This document shows, one piece after another, positions 19,594 to 29,999 of a stretch of 64,000 nucleotides of DNA. The translations under genes were made by a program, and so were the position numbers. Where the stretch lies: assembly GCA_036898135.1 (NCBI GenBank), contig CM072515.1:46340818-46404817 (forward strand), written 5' to 3'. The stretch's first letter is position 1; every line of letters begins with the position of its first letter. This stretch comes from Oncomelania hupensis. Taxonomy: Eukaryota; Mollusca; Gastropoda; Littorinimorpha; Pomatiopsidae. The notes under the pieces were generated by a model that worked only from the letters and a program-made list of their open reading frames with translations, ran no database searches and was not told the DNA's origin.

Positions 19594-21241
19594 TACATGA
19601 CATTACATTACATGATTATTGCTTTAGGTCCAGCGGACTCTTCCGAGCGAGAGAGAGACAGACAGAGACAGACAGAGACAGACAGACAGACAGACAGAGA
19701 GGCAGAAAGAGAGAGGGGATTGACGATGTAGTGCTGGAGACGGACTAACAATCTGCAGAGGAGAGTAGCCTACATTCGTGTTAACCGTGAATGGTTGTGA
19801 TGGATGTCATTGGAGATGGGTGAGAGATGGAAGAGAGGTCGAGTAGTTTCACAGTGCATAGTTAAATAGTTTTGACAAGTTATTTAACATTTATTGTTGA
19901 TTTCGTTGTCTCTTACAGCCATGCGCACTGATGTTGGGCAACTGAAATCCAAGAGATGTGAGTATACTTTTATAAAGGCGCACAAATGCAGGGCAGTGAT
20001 CTTCCGCTTGTTCTGATAAAAATCAATGTAGTTCGACTATGGTGCTCAGTTTCAGATTCAGACATTTGTTTTTACAACAAAGGTGATTGTTATCCTTTTG
20101 ACCTCAGTTGTAGGAAAAGGTTCGTTACCGAACACTGAATAATGATTTGGAAATCAAACTTTACTCACTCAGATCCGTCACCACTACATGCTGTGGAGAT
20201 GAAGATTTCCAATCAAAAGTAACAGTTTCACACTTCGAAGGTGGGTTGATTTGTCTTTGATGGATACTTTTCTACACTCTATATAACAGGACCACCGTTG
20301 GTTGAGAACCCCACACCACTTCAATAAGGACGCAGCGTGTGTTGATGATTTTTATTTGCCTAATATATGACTGTGGTATGAAATGTATTGTATGTGCCTC
20401 CCTCGGGGCGAAACGTACTCCTCTTAAATTGTATGCCACTTGGCAATAAAGAATCTGAATCTGAATGATGGCTTTCAAAGTTTGAAACAACTGTTACACA
20501 CTTTGCTATCAACCAACAGCTATAGTGGCCCCCCCCCCCCCCACTCCCTTTTCCCCATACAGAATGGAGGAATATATTAAAAAAAAGACAATCACCTTAT
20601 TATGGAGGTATAAGGCAGTGTGATGCTGCCAATTTCGATATGAACTCTTGATTGGAAACACTGAGTTCTATATATCGTTCCTTTTCTACATGTTTGCCTA
20701 AATCTTGCAATCTGTCCTTGGGTCTGAAATGTCTAATGCAGGTTAAGTGGTGGCTATCTGCTTGTATAGTCATACGTGTTTCCATGAGCTTGGACGGCTT
20801 TGAGTCAGAACTTGGTTTTAGCTGGCGCCTTTGATCAGTTTTTTTTTAGCTGGTAAGTGCGCCATATACGAACCATTGCAGTTATATTGACATATATAAC
20901 ATGAACGTTGTAGTTTATCCCCTTAACAGTTTCAATCGTTACTTTCATTGATAGGTCAAACAGGAAGTACCTACCTTACGCCACATGAAAAAACGGAGAC
21001 TATTTCCGGAGTTTACCATGAGCGACGTCACACGACTCACGTGACCTTCTCCCTCCCGTTCGCCTCTACTCCCTGGGTGTCTGTCAGTCTGATGATGATA
21101 GACGAAGCTTCCAGCGCCAACCTCAGAGTCAGCTGTGGTGCCAGCAATGTTGGGACTTCTGGGTTCGACATCTATGCCTATGAATGGGCCAACTCCCAGC
21201 TGTTTAAAGTAACAGTCTCCTGGATCGCCTGCACCCTTTAA
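19017..21241 (+). CDS. Secreted H-type lectin, gene L1 (four exons)
   Basis: Exons 19017-19077, 19393-19485, 19919-19957 and 20955-21241 join in phase 1 throughout to give 159 codons plus TAA. Exon 1 is a signal peptide (MKLSLFFYVLVFVVCLA). Exon 2 opens with EREKR, a furin-type motif, then SDDPSPLQ and a coiled coil (VVDQLVQRVSQLEAQ). Exon 3 adds MRTDVGQLKSKR. Exon 4 is the H-type lectin domain: HVTFSLPFASTPWVSVSL, NLRVSCGAS, TSGFDIYAYEW and VTVSWIACTL. Three cysteines are expected after processing, at the exon 3/4 joint, in RVSCG and in IACTL. The domain sits at the C-terminus and fills most of the mature protein, as in snail agglutinins. The likely role is secreted, multimeric carbohydrate recognition; the sugar is not readable. 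It is the divergent paralogue of L2, about 3.9 kb away. Confidence 0.87.
19195..19330 (-). repeat. Repeat family F fragment (L1 intron 1)
   Basis: The inverted words 'atctggaaatacttc', 'cagtcggtcggttgcacgcc' and 'agaacggattttgac' correspond to the family F end. It occupies nearly half of L1 intron 1. Confidence 0.5.
19346..19390. repeat. (TTTA)n tract serving as polypyrimidine region
   Basis: TTTA repeats run straight into the exon 2 acceptor. A similar TTTA run lies at 19107-19132. Confidence 0.85.
19393..19485 (+). CDS. L1 exon 2: furin-type site and coiled coil
   Basis: The acceptor is a TTTA repeat ending in ttcag, and the donor is gcag|gtaatt. It encodes EREKRSDDPSPLQ and the first heptads. 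A G-rich run and (GA)n follow within 15 bases of the donor. Confidence 0.82.
19533..19590. repeat. (GA)n microsatellite next to the L1 exon 2 donor
   Basis: About 29 GA units follow a G-rich leader within 50 bases of the donor at 19486. Confidence 0.95.
19591..19656 (-). mobile_element. Family B retroposon, 3'-end fragment (L1 intron 2)
   Basis: The tail (acattacattacat) and 'gctttaggtccagcggactcttccgag' mark the 3' 60 bases of family B in minus orientation. It is inserted inside the GA/GACA microsatellite. Confidence 0.75.
19919..19957 (+). CDS. L1 exon 3: coiled-coil linker
   Basis: A 39-base exon between ctcttacag and the donor gat|gtgagt encodes AMRTDVGQLKSKR and one base of the joining Cys codon. 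Matching splice sites and phase in L2 confirm it. Confidence 0.78.
20310..20470 (+). mobile_element. Non-LTR 3'-end fragment with (ATCTGA)n tail (L1 intron 3)
   Basis: It ends 'ggcaataaagaatctgaatctgaatg', a poly(A)-signal-like word followed by a hexamer tail, typical of LINE or SINE 3' ends. No coding part remains. Confidence 0.45.
20955..21241 (+). CDS. L1 exon 4: H-type lectin domain and stop
   Basis: The acceptor is cattgatag. The first codon is completed across the junction to Cys, giving CQTGSTYLTPHEK, and the domain follows to IACTL and TAA. About 60% of positions match L2 exon 4 by eye. Confidence 0.87.
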
Positions 21242-21633
21242 CAATTCTGAGGTTTACTTTAGCACGTAAGAACGAACTAAGCTTAAAAGACACCCCTAAA
21301 CATACCAGTTAATCGCAGGTCTTGAATATCATAATTATTTTGCTCTCCTATCCGTACTGGTAAAACGTGAACAACTTGGCAGTGCGTCGTTCGCGATTTG
21401 TAGAAAATAACGTGTGTTTTTTTTCTTCTCCTTGTTTGCATTTTGCGCTTGCGTCTCACAATAGATCGCTAAACACATTAATAGACCGTAATCTAGTGTA
21501 AAGTGTGCAAAGTTTGAAGTAAATTGATTCAGCACTTCAATGCATCTGAGTAAGGATTAAAGAAATTTACTAAACTATACAGATGATCCGACATTTATCT
21601 GTTGTCAGGCAATTAAGATTAAACAGGAATATT

Positions 21634-21638
<5 letters not shown>

Positions 21639-21668
<30 letters not shown>
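21639..21668. repeat. Poly-A tract
   Basis: About 28 A residues about 400 bases beyond the L1 stop. It could be the tail of a retroposed sequence; I cannot define the insertion. Confidence 0.8.
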
Positions 21669-21670
<2 letters not shown>

Positions 21671-21754
21671 ATTAACAGCGATTTCATGGCTTTGATGTTT
21701 GAACTATATAGCATCCTCTTTCTTTCTCTTTCTCTCTCAAAACAACTCAGACCT

Positions 21755-21832
21755 ATCTCCCTCTCTCTCTCTCTCTCTTAAAACAACTCAGAGTCTCAGA
21801 CCTCTCTCTCTCTCTCCCTCTCTCTCTCTCCC

Positions 21833-21886
<54 letters not shown>
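21755..21886. repeat. (CT)n microsatellite
   Basis: CT and CCCTCT repeats with a duplicated 'aaaacaactcagacc' word at 21737 and 21778. Confidence 0.95.
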
Positions 21887-21939
21887 TAGTTCATGTATGT
21901 TGTTACAATGTACTCACATCTATTATATATTTGCATGTG

Positions 21940-22025
21940 TTAAGGACTAGCTGGAAGAAAGGACCTCTGGACCTAAAGCTACTATCCTTATGTAATAAAC
22001 GTTTTTCAGTTTCAGTTTCAGTTTC
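21940..22025 (+). mobile_element. LINE/SINE 3' end with (AGTTTC)n tail
   Basis: 'ggacctctggacctaaagc' leads to 'ttatgtaataaacg' and a hexamer tail of AGTTTC. The word 'ctggacctaaagc' also ends family B, so this may be a related subfamily with a different tail. Confidence 0.5.
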
Positions 22026-22094
22026 TCTCTCTCAATAATTAAGTATTACTTAACTCTATTATAGCAGCGGATGGGAAAAAAATTAACGATTTCA

Positions 22095-22096
<2 letters not shown>

Positions 22097-22168
<72 letters not shown>
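22097..22168. repeat. (ATCT)n microsatellite
   Basis: About 18 ATCT units. Flanking copies of 'aacgatttcacta' and its inverse 'tagtgaaatcgtta' form an inverted pair around the tract. Confidence 0.95.
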
Positions 22169-22169
<1 letters not shown>

Positions 22170-22325
22170 CCTAGTCGATCTATAGTGATAGTGAAATCGT
22201 TATTATATATGTAGATGTCTTTCTTTTGTTCTAGCTCTTTCCATCTGCTTATCTTTCTGTCTCTGCATGTTTGCATCTCGACACTATCTGTAATATAATT
22301 ATGTTTTACGATAAAACTTGATAAA

Positions 22326-22326
22326 A

Positions 22327-22402
<76 letters not shown>
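22326..22402. repeat. (GAT)n microsatellite
   Basis: About 25 GAT units. The polymethionine frame is an artefact. Confidence 0.97.
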
Positions 22403-22403
<1 letters not shown>

Positions 22404-22650
22404 AAAAACTTGTAAGGCACTGGCAGCATGCTTAGGGCGCAAAAAGCCCATGCCACAAAACGGCCGCAGTAAGAAGGCATCATCCCAACCAGTACCCGAG
22501 AATCCAATGCGCGGTACCGACAGCCGCAAAAATAACAGCTTCTCCCTTCGTACCATTCGCGACTGGAACTCCCTCGATCCCTTCCTCAACAGTCCAGTAC
22601 CCCACCCTCAACACCTTCATGACCAGAATGTTGAAAGCAAGTTAAAACCA
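22403..22650 (+). mobile_element. LINE ORF2 C-terminal remnant
   Basis: The plus frame reads SRKNNSFSLRTIRDWNSLDP, which is the common end of reverse-transcriptase ORFs in CR1/Jockey-like LINEs (FxxRTIRDWNSL). A proline-rich untranslated-like tail follows. Upstream of the motif the frame is interrupted by the GAT microsatellite. Confidence 0.5.
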
Positions 22651-22789
22651 TACCCCAGCCAACTTTGTCACTTCCCTCCCTTTTTACCCCCCCCCCTCCC
22701 CCCTGATCCCCTACTCCCTCCCCCTCACATTCTCTGCATTGTTTTGCAGCGATTTATGTATAATTATTTCAATTAGGTGCTCTTTTTGT

Positions 22790-23420
22790 GTTTCCAGACT
22801 TATGTGGAAATACTTCGAAATAGTCTGGAATCAGAATCTGCCAAATGTGGGTCTATGGATGTGTCCGTCTGTCGGACCGATGGACGCTATATCTCAAGAA
22901 CTATTGAACGGATTTTTACCAAACTTCAGAGAAACATGGATATAGGTTAGCACCCCTATCTCCCGTGCCGTCATATTTCCTGGAAGAGGCAAAGGTCAAA
23001 GCCACTGTAGTCATTGGGTTGTTGCTAAACACGTTTTGCTCAGTAACTCAAAAACGGCTGAAGTGATTTTGTTTAGTTTTGGTAAAAAAGGTAATTAAGC
23101 CTTCTTAATTTAAATCATGAGCCATCCTTCCATCAGAAGCAGCCCGATTGTCGGTCAGTCGTTCGCTCCGTCGCTCCCAATGTAACTTTTTTTGTTCAAA
23201 ACACACTGTTAGCCTTGTCTCAAGAATAACTGGACAGAATTTATCCTTAATTTTTTACTTTGCTGATATACTGTAACAATTGCCAAGCGTGAAATTACTG
23301 TTTGATCATTGGTATTTGTCCTTTCTCAAAGGTCAAGGCCATTGTGCTTCACCATTTTCTACACATGTTTTGCGCTGTATCTAAAAATTGCCCCAGCCGA
23401 TTTGGATCTATAGTTTAATA
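22790..23420 (-). repeat. Repeat family F copies
   Basis: Inverted family words occur twice ('tggaaatacttcgaaatagtctgg', 'gtcggtcagtcg', 'ggtcaaggccattgtgc'). Open frames over it are not genes. Confidence 0.55.
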
Positions 23421-23500
23421 ATAATAATAATGGACATTTATATAGCGCTATTACTTGTCTTTTTATAGACAAGCGCATAGCGCTTTACATGAAAGGAAAG
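23410..23500. repeat. Hairpin 3' end 'tatatagcgc' type
   Basis: AAT repeats, then 'ggacatttatatagcgcta', 'acttgtctttttatagacaagcgc' and 'tagcgctttac' form nested inverted repeats. The inverse form appears at 24695-24720. It looks like a shared SINE tail. Confidence 0.5.
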
Positions 23501-24090
23501 AAACAAACATGAAGTTTGCTTGCAGATAGTTCAGATAATGCATCACCTATCATTCCAAGGTTTCCTTTTGCTTTGTTAGAAGCAGAGTAACAATTACACC
23601 GAAGAGACGGGGAAAGAGAGAGGGGGAAGAGGGGGGGGGGGAGGACTTTTAAATATACGTAATTTTCGGCTGTGTGAAATATCTGCAATGCATTTGAATG
23701 ACTTACCATCTTGTTATTTTTATTTTAATTCTTCCTCCAGTGAACAAACCCACAGTCCACTACTACAAAATACCCTCTTATAATAATTATGTCAGTAATT
23801 GTCGAGTATGACAGATTAAAATTTACAGGATCGAAGATATAATTGTGATCTGCAACGACCGACAGACAGACCCGACCGACCAACGGATGGACATTATTTT
23901 GATGTGTTCTGGGATTCCCAACTGTCTGAAAGTATTTTCATATATTATATCTGGAAATACAAAAAATCATGTGTGCTACTTTAGATGGTCGTATGGCATG
24001 ATACAAGAGTGTCGTTTACAGTATTATGTAACGTAAGCGTATTAAGAATCATTAGTTGCGACTGCTGCCACGACAAGCTCATGATGATAT

Positions 24091-24421
24091 CAGGGGCGGA
24101 TCTGGGGGGGGGGGGGTGCACCGGGTGCACGTGCACCCCCCACGGACGACCAAAAAAAAAAAAAGAAGAAGAAGAAGGAAAAGAAGAAGAAGAAAGAAGA
24201 GGAAGGAGAAAAAGAAGAGGAAGAAGAATATTCAGAATATCCATAATATTCATAATAATCATCATGCTAATAATCATGCTAATCATCATCATCATCAGCA
24301 GCAGCAGCAACAGCAGCATAATGATAATAATAATAATAATAAAAAATAATAATAATAATAATATTATTATTAATAATAATAAAAAGAAGAAGAAGAAGAA
24401 TAGAGGACAATAATAATAATA

Positions 24422-24458
<37 letters not shown>

Positions 24459-24463
24459 GGACA

Positions 24464-24538
<75 letters not shown>

Positions 24539-24615
24539 TGTTTAATGTATTTAAAGTCTTTCCACCAAAGTGATACAATAATAATTTATTTAAAGTCTTT
24601 CCACCAAAGTGATAC

Positions 24616-24672
<57 letters not shown>

Positions 24673-24719
24673 CGTCATTTACCTCAAAGATGCTGAAAAA
24701 GCGCTATATAAGAATGATA

Positions 24720-24759
<40 letters not shown>

Positions 24760-25728
24760 CATTCTCTCCTATTTTCTTTCCCATATCAATCCCTGCCCTC
24801 TTCACGCCTCAATCTCCTGTTACCCCCACCCCCTCCCTCCTTTCTTCTTTCGTTTACTCACACTCACCAATCGGCCTACACATGTTAGACATGTAACAGC
24901 TCAACTTCAAAGAACGCCGGCCAGCCAATTATGACGTGTAACATCCGCTAAAACGTCATATGCCGCTTGCATTTTGCGTTTATGTAAGAGGTTTATTTTC
25001 AATGTAAAACATTTATTTCCTTGTGCGCTGGGCTCATTGTTGATAGAAGCGGGGACTGTCCAGCCTGTAGACTAAACAAGCACAGTGTCAATGATTAGCG
25101 CATGATGACAAGACCGGAAATTGGGCGAGAATACCTCTGCTTATTTCGTTTAATTACACTCCTCTCATTCCAGCTCTATGTAGAAGAGTTCATTTTATAT
25201 TGTGTCACTCTTTATTTAGATAGACGTCAAAGAAGCAACAGCCTAGCGTTGTTGCACAGCATTAGTGTTAGTTACCAGTTTTTAGGAGTATTTCTATTTT
25301 GTGAAAAGACATTTTATATTGTGCTGAACCATTTTGTGACCTACCTCACACTGAAGTGGTATGTACATATTTTGTTTGATAATGATGATAGGGATAGAGA
25401 TAAAGATATTTATAATTTATTTTATTTGTCGTTTATTCTTGTTAATATTATTCTAATCCTGTTTATTCCTAAAATGTATATTTACAGCAGTTATAGCAAC
25501 AGCTTGATCTAAGTACAATTAGGTAGCAACTCAACAACAAAAGAAAGTGTAACACATGTATGTCAGGGCGTTTTGCCCATAAACTGTTGTTTTGAAAGAA
25601 TAACTGTTCTTTGCTATGAATCTGAGGTAAGATACAAAAACTTCTCTCTAACGCCCCCCCCCGCACACCCCCCCCCCCCCCAAAAAAAAAAAGTGCACCC
25701 TCCCGCGTGAACCTGCTGATCCGCCCTT
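24091..25728. mobile_element. Probable non-autonomous TIR element, 1.6 kb
   Basis: The left end is CAGGGGCGGATC and the right end is GATCCGCCCTT, inverted to each other. They are flanked by the direct repeat TGATAT (24085-24090 and 25728-25733, sharing one base with the right end). CAGGGGCGGA-type ends are common in hAT-like elements. The inside holds poly-G/poly-A runs and dense AAT/GAA microsatellites. The longest frame (25102-25509, hydrophobic, no family) does not resemble a transposase. Confidence 0.5.
24150..24765. repeat. AAT/GAA microsatellite cluster
   Basis: Alternating AAT, GAA, ATC and CAG runs fill about 600 bases, with a duplicated unit 'tttaaagtctttccaccaaagtgatacaataata' at 24549 and 24590. 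No coding content. Confidence 0.95.
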
Positions 25729-26479
25729 GATATGGAACCATCGCATGATCCTCACCTTATCTGATCTTCGACGAGTAACGCGTACGTTGCACTCACAAGA
25801 TTTTGAGCAAGCTGTTGTAGGCAAAACTCAGCATGAACATACCTTGAAAACAAAGGTTACGTCGCCCGCGCATAGCGTCATAATATGATCGCGTGCTTTT
25901 TATTCATTTATCGATTTCTCACTATGCGCAAACTATTTGAAGTCGACAGTAGCCTCTGTTTCGATCAAAACCATCAGGCATGAGCCATGACCCTTTAAAC
26001 TAGGATTAAGGGTCAAGGTGAAGGCTGTGGCTGTCAGTACAACAAGACGAGGGATCCAAACGTTGTGGTTCATTCGGTGTAAAATAACACCATTCGTTCG
26101 TTTTTTCCTGCGCAAATATTGGTTTGCAGTTGTAAGTACTTATAAAACGATTATTTTCCGTAGTGACAGCGTGCAAATATGCTGTATTGTGACAGATTCT
26201 TTCTTTTCTGATGACATACGCCGCAGACATGACCCAATCGAATCATCGCCAATGCAACACTTTCGGTCTTTTGTCTTACCTAGTCTCCAGTATCTACAGG
26301 CTAACATAACATAAATCCGATGTTTTTGTTTGTTTGTATCAGATCCCGAATTGGTTGCCTTTTAGACCTAAATGACTTAAATGTTAAAACATGTCCTGAT
26401 TCGGCTCGATCCTTGCAGTCCGCTGGACCATATAATTGTAAACAATGACTAATAACAAACATTTATTTATTGCAATGTA

Positions 26480-27036
26480 ACCCCCGTTGGGGTGCAGGGG
26501 GTTTCAGTATAAATAGTATCCCCACTTTCTGGTAATTTAGTGCTTTAAATTCCCACTGTCGCTGTCTTTCTCATTTGTTCTTTCTCATTCCTGCTCTGTT
26601 CTATCAATCTGCTATACTATCTTCTTCTTCGCTATACCAGTCACCTACCTTTTTTCTTGAAAACTCTTCCGGGACAAGACTCCTTATTTGTGTGTGAGGT
26701 CTGTTGGATCAGCTTGGGAATATTGGACGCTTTCTGCCAGGTGGTCAAGGGCTTCCTATGATGTTATTATTTAGCAATGTAGGCATTTTATATGTGTTTT
26801 GTTGATAATTTATAATGATTTTGTTTTTGTAAACGGGGGTTCGATAAATTAGAGTACAGCCTCAGCATCCCATGCGTGGGATGTCTTTATTTAAAGTGAC
26901 TGGCTGGTGGAGAGCTTTCAGTTTTACCACTAGGGTTGTTTCAGCAGATCTTTTATGCGGATCAGGGGTTGTCCGGTCCTCATTTGGCTCGGAAGAGTCC
27001 GCTGGACCTAAAGCAATAATCATGTAATGTAATGTA
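26480..27036 (+). mobile_element. Family B retroposon, full-length reference copy with 15-bp TSD
   Basis: A 557-base element is bounded by the perfect duplication atttattgcaatgta (26465-26479 and 27037-27051). It opens with a small hairpin (ACCCCCGTTGGGGT), then TATAAATAG about 35 bases in, and ends 'ggctcggaagagtccgctggacctaaagc' plus an ATGTA tail. It has no open frame of note, so it is a non-autonomous retroposon. The variable TSD and 5' truncation in other copies fit target-primed reverse transcription. Confidence 0.85.
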
Positions 27037-27645
27037 ATTTATTGCAATGTAGCGAATGTATCTGAGCTATATTCCTATTAACTCTGTGATATTGATCGAT
27101 ATTTTTTTTAAAATGTTTCAGTTATTATTATTATTATTAGTAGTAGTAGTAGTAATAGTACTAGTAGTAGTAGTAGTAAACATGAAGTATAGCGATACTC
27201 ACATAATCGACCATTCCGCAACCCCAGCCCCAGTTCATACTTTACACACGACTGTTACCAAATCTGTATTTAATTTACTTTTATTTTAACAAATAATTTG
27301 ACCCAGACAGTAATGTGCTTTGTAGTGGGGGTGGGGAGGGATATAATATGCAGAACACGTGCACATAACCATATGATACAGATGTTGTGTTTTTATATGA
27401 TTCACGTGACTATGTGCTGGCACAGGTGATGAATGTTATGAAGATCAAAGATAGGATTTCCTTTATCTCGATTAGTATGTACATGATCAAGGTCAGGGTT
27501 GATCTTAAAGGGAATGGAGTAATAGCTTTCCTTCTTACACGTAGTTAATGTGGAATCTTACAGCTGTTAACATTAAGTATTATTGAATTATGTAGGTGTC
27601 AGTTTTATATATGAATTCAAATAAATTAGTTGGATTTTTGTGTTC

Positions 27646-27647
<2 letters not shown>

Positions 27648-27690
<43 letters not shown>
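27648..27690. repeat. (CT)n microsatellite
   Basis: About 21 CT units. Confidence 0.95.
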
Positions 27691-27691
<1 letters not shown>

Positions 27692-27803
27692 AAAGCATGC
27701 CTTGCATTTTATTTAGAAGAATAAAAATCCGTAATTTGTATAAATTTGATAACTTTGGGAAATTATTAGAAATAGATTTTAACTTGTAAGCAAAAAACTA
27801 AAC

Positions 27804-27857
27804 AATAATAATAATAATAATACATGTAATAATAATAAGAATAATAAGAATAATAAG

Positions 27858-27922
<65 letters not shown>
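27804..27922. repeat. (AAT)n/(ATT)n microsatellite, inverted halves
   Basis: AAT units run into ATT units, forming a self-complementary tract. Confidence 0.95.
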
Positions 27923-27923
<1 letters not shown>

Positions 27924-28099
27924 CAAGCGGCTTCCATGCGTTTTTTTTGTCAATCGAACTAAAACATATAGCGATCTAAACAAATCTCTCTATTACAGAA
28001 GTTAAAAGAGAAATCATTTTTGTACTTTTTGAAATATAGATTGACTACCATTATGTAAACCATCAATCTTTAAGTAACTGAGGTTTAATTGTGTCAGAC

Positions 28100-29600
28100 T
28101 GTTTTGAGCGTTCAAGTATTGTTTTGACTAGTTTGAGTGTTCAAACATCAACATAATGGCCTTTCTTGTGTTTTGATTTTATCATGACATTTAAAAGTAC
28201 ATGTGCACTCAACATGTATAAGGATTTGTGGTGAATACATACTTTGACTGGTGCATTTGTACTTGATCACTGTGTGTATGTGAGGGGAGGAGGGTAGTGT
28301 ATTGTGTAAGCATGTGTTGTGTGGGTATGTTTGTGCAGATATACTGTTACACATATTTTAAACCTGTCAGCACAGAAGATGCAGAGGTTTTTGAGTCACA
28401 TTCTGCCAATAGCGCAGGCAACAGGCTCAAACAACCATACACATAATAATTCAAGTATATTAAAACAGTCTGTGGTGTTGGCCATGACACATGATGCAAA
28501 TTGGCATCTTGAGAGTCTTGATTGAGATTTTTATTCATTGCCTTGAGCTGCTTACGGAGCTGATGAGTGTGTTATCTAAGAACAGTTTACTTTAAGTCTA
28601 AAATCACTTCAGGGATATTGATGTTAAATGAAATAAACAAACAAAACCAAAATGACTTTACTTTGCATTGGTAATAGTGTCAAGAGTGTTGACTTTTGTG
28701 TGATTTGAGTTTGATCATCACTTCCATCATTTGAGCTAGTAAGTGGGCCATACATCTATACATAAGAACAGTTAGGTATTGCTTAATAGATCATGCGCAG
28801 GAAACTCTGTGATCAGCACTTTGTACCTTTATTTATCCATGGCAATACGGTGCAGTGTCTTGGACAATTTGAAATTGAATTTGATCCTGATTCCAATTAG
28901 CATTGTGCTAAATAGCGTTGTGAGCAGCTCTTCATGAGCAGCTCTTTGATCATCTGGTAAGTGTGCTATTCATAAGAACAATAATCTATTGTTGCGTAGT
29001 AAGCCTACTATCATATGACTCCAAAGTCTGTGCCATTGGTGTGAAAGATAGGCTATACATGGTGTGTGCCAATATGGCAGTGACATATTAGAGTATTGAA
29101 CCCACTTTTAACTGCCTTGTCAGCTTTTCTGTGATATTTTGTTGTTGTTGCTTTGTCTAGAGGCACATTCTGATAGTGCGAGTTGAGCTTCCCTGCTGTC
29201 AGAACCAGGTCTGAAATTTCTAATACAGTGATAGATACTTAGTATTGTAAAAGTACATTGCTGAGCTTTTTGGGATTTTGGATTGTTTAAGATCCCACTA
29301 AAGTCAAATCAACAAATCTTTATGATCCACAATGGAGAATTCATACAGCATATTGCATCTCAGCAAATACATAAAATGTTTTAATACAACTAAAAATAAA
29401 AGTAATACATAAATCACAACAATAACAAGTACTAAAAGTACATTTTCACAATTTAGTTAAGGTAAAAAAAAAAAAAAAGTCTGTTTACGGTATTCTGACC
29501 AACCCTAATTTTTTGGCCCGACCATAACCTTTTTTTGGGATAGTCTGGAAAACAAAGAAAAAAGCCAAAAATAATCGCACCCAAAGTGAAAAAGGTTTAG
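28100..29600. repeat. Series of degenerate SINE-tail units
   Basis: The motif 'gagcagctctttgagctggtaagtgtgctat' followed by 'aagaacaatta' recurs in degenerate form near 28545, 28725, 28930 and again at 31505. A related form occurs in L1 intron 3 at 20850. I see no coding exon in this region. Confidence 0.45.
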
Positions 29601-29625
29601 TAAAACAAAAAGGAAGAAAGCCTAC

Positions 29626-29930
29626 CTATCCTATCGTATCCTATCACGTAACACGAAAGTTTGTTTGGGCACCACGTATGATCGTTTAACCAGTGTACTC
29701 CATCTTTCTCTGTCCTCAACAACCCTCATGGCTTCGTTCAGTGTCAAGCCAGTCCATTCTCGAATGTTGTCCTCCCACCTCTTTTTCTGTCTCCCTCTTC
29801 TTCTGCCTCCTTGCACCATGCCTTGCAGGATGGTCTTTGCAAGGCCTGATGCTCTGGTGACGTGGCTATACCATCATGATCAGAGTTTCAGTTTCTTCAC
29901 CACTGTGAGCATGTCATCATATTGTCCAAT
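29626..29930 (-). mobile_element. RTE-like LINE, copy 4, with 10-bp TSD
   Basis: A 305-base 3' fragment of the same LINE family is flanked by gaaagcctac (29616-29625 and 29931-29940). The tail is tatcctatcgtatcctatc. The encoded end (KKRWEDNIREWTGLTLNEA) matches copy 1. The TSD shows it arrived already truncated. Confidence 0.88.
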
Positions 29931-29999
29931 GAAAGCCTACGTACCGACCCTATGGTTTTTTTTCCTATGTTACTATAGACAGACATTTTATTTTTGGCC

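Noticed and set aside
22318..22776. 152-residue frame as a complete protein
   Set aside because: It begins in a GAT microsatellite and ends in a Pro-rich tail. Only the RTIRDWNSL segment has meaning, as a LINE end.
25102..25512. 136-residue frame as a gene
   Set aside because: AT-rich, no family resemblance, and it lies inside a probable non-autonomous TIR element.
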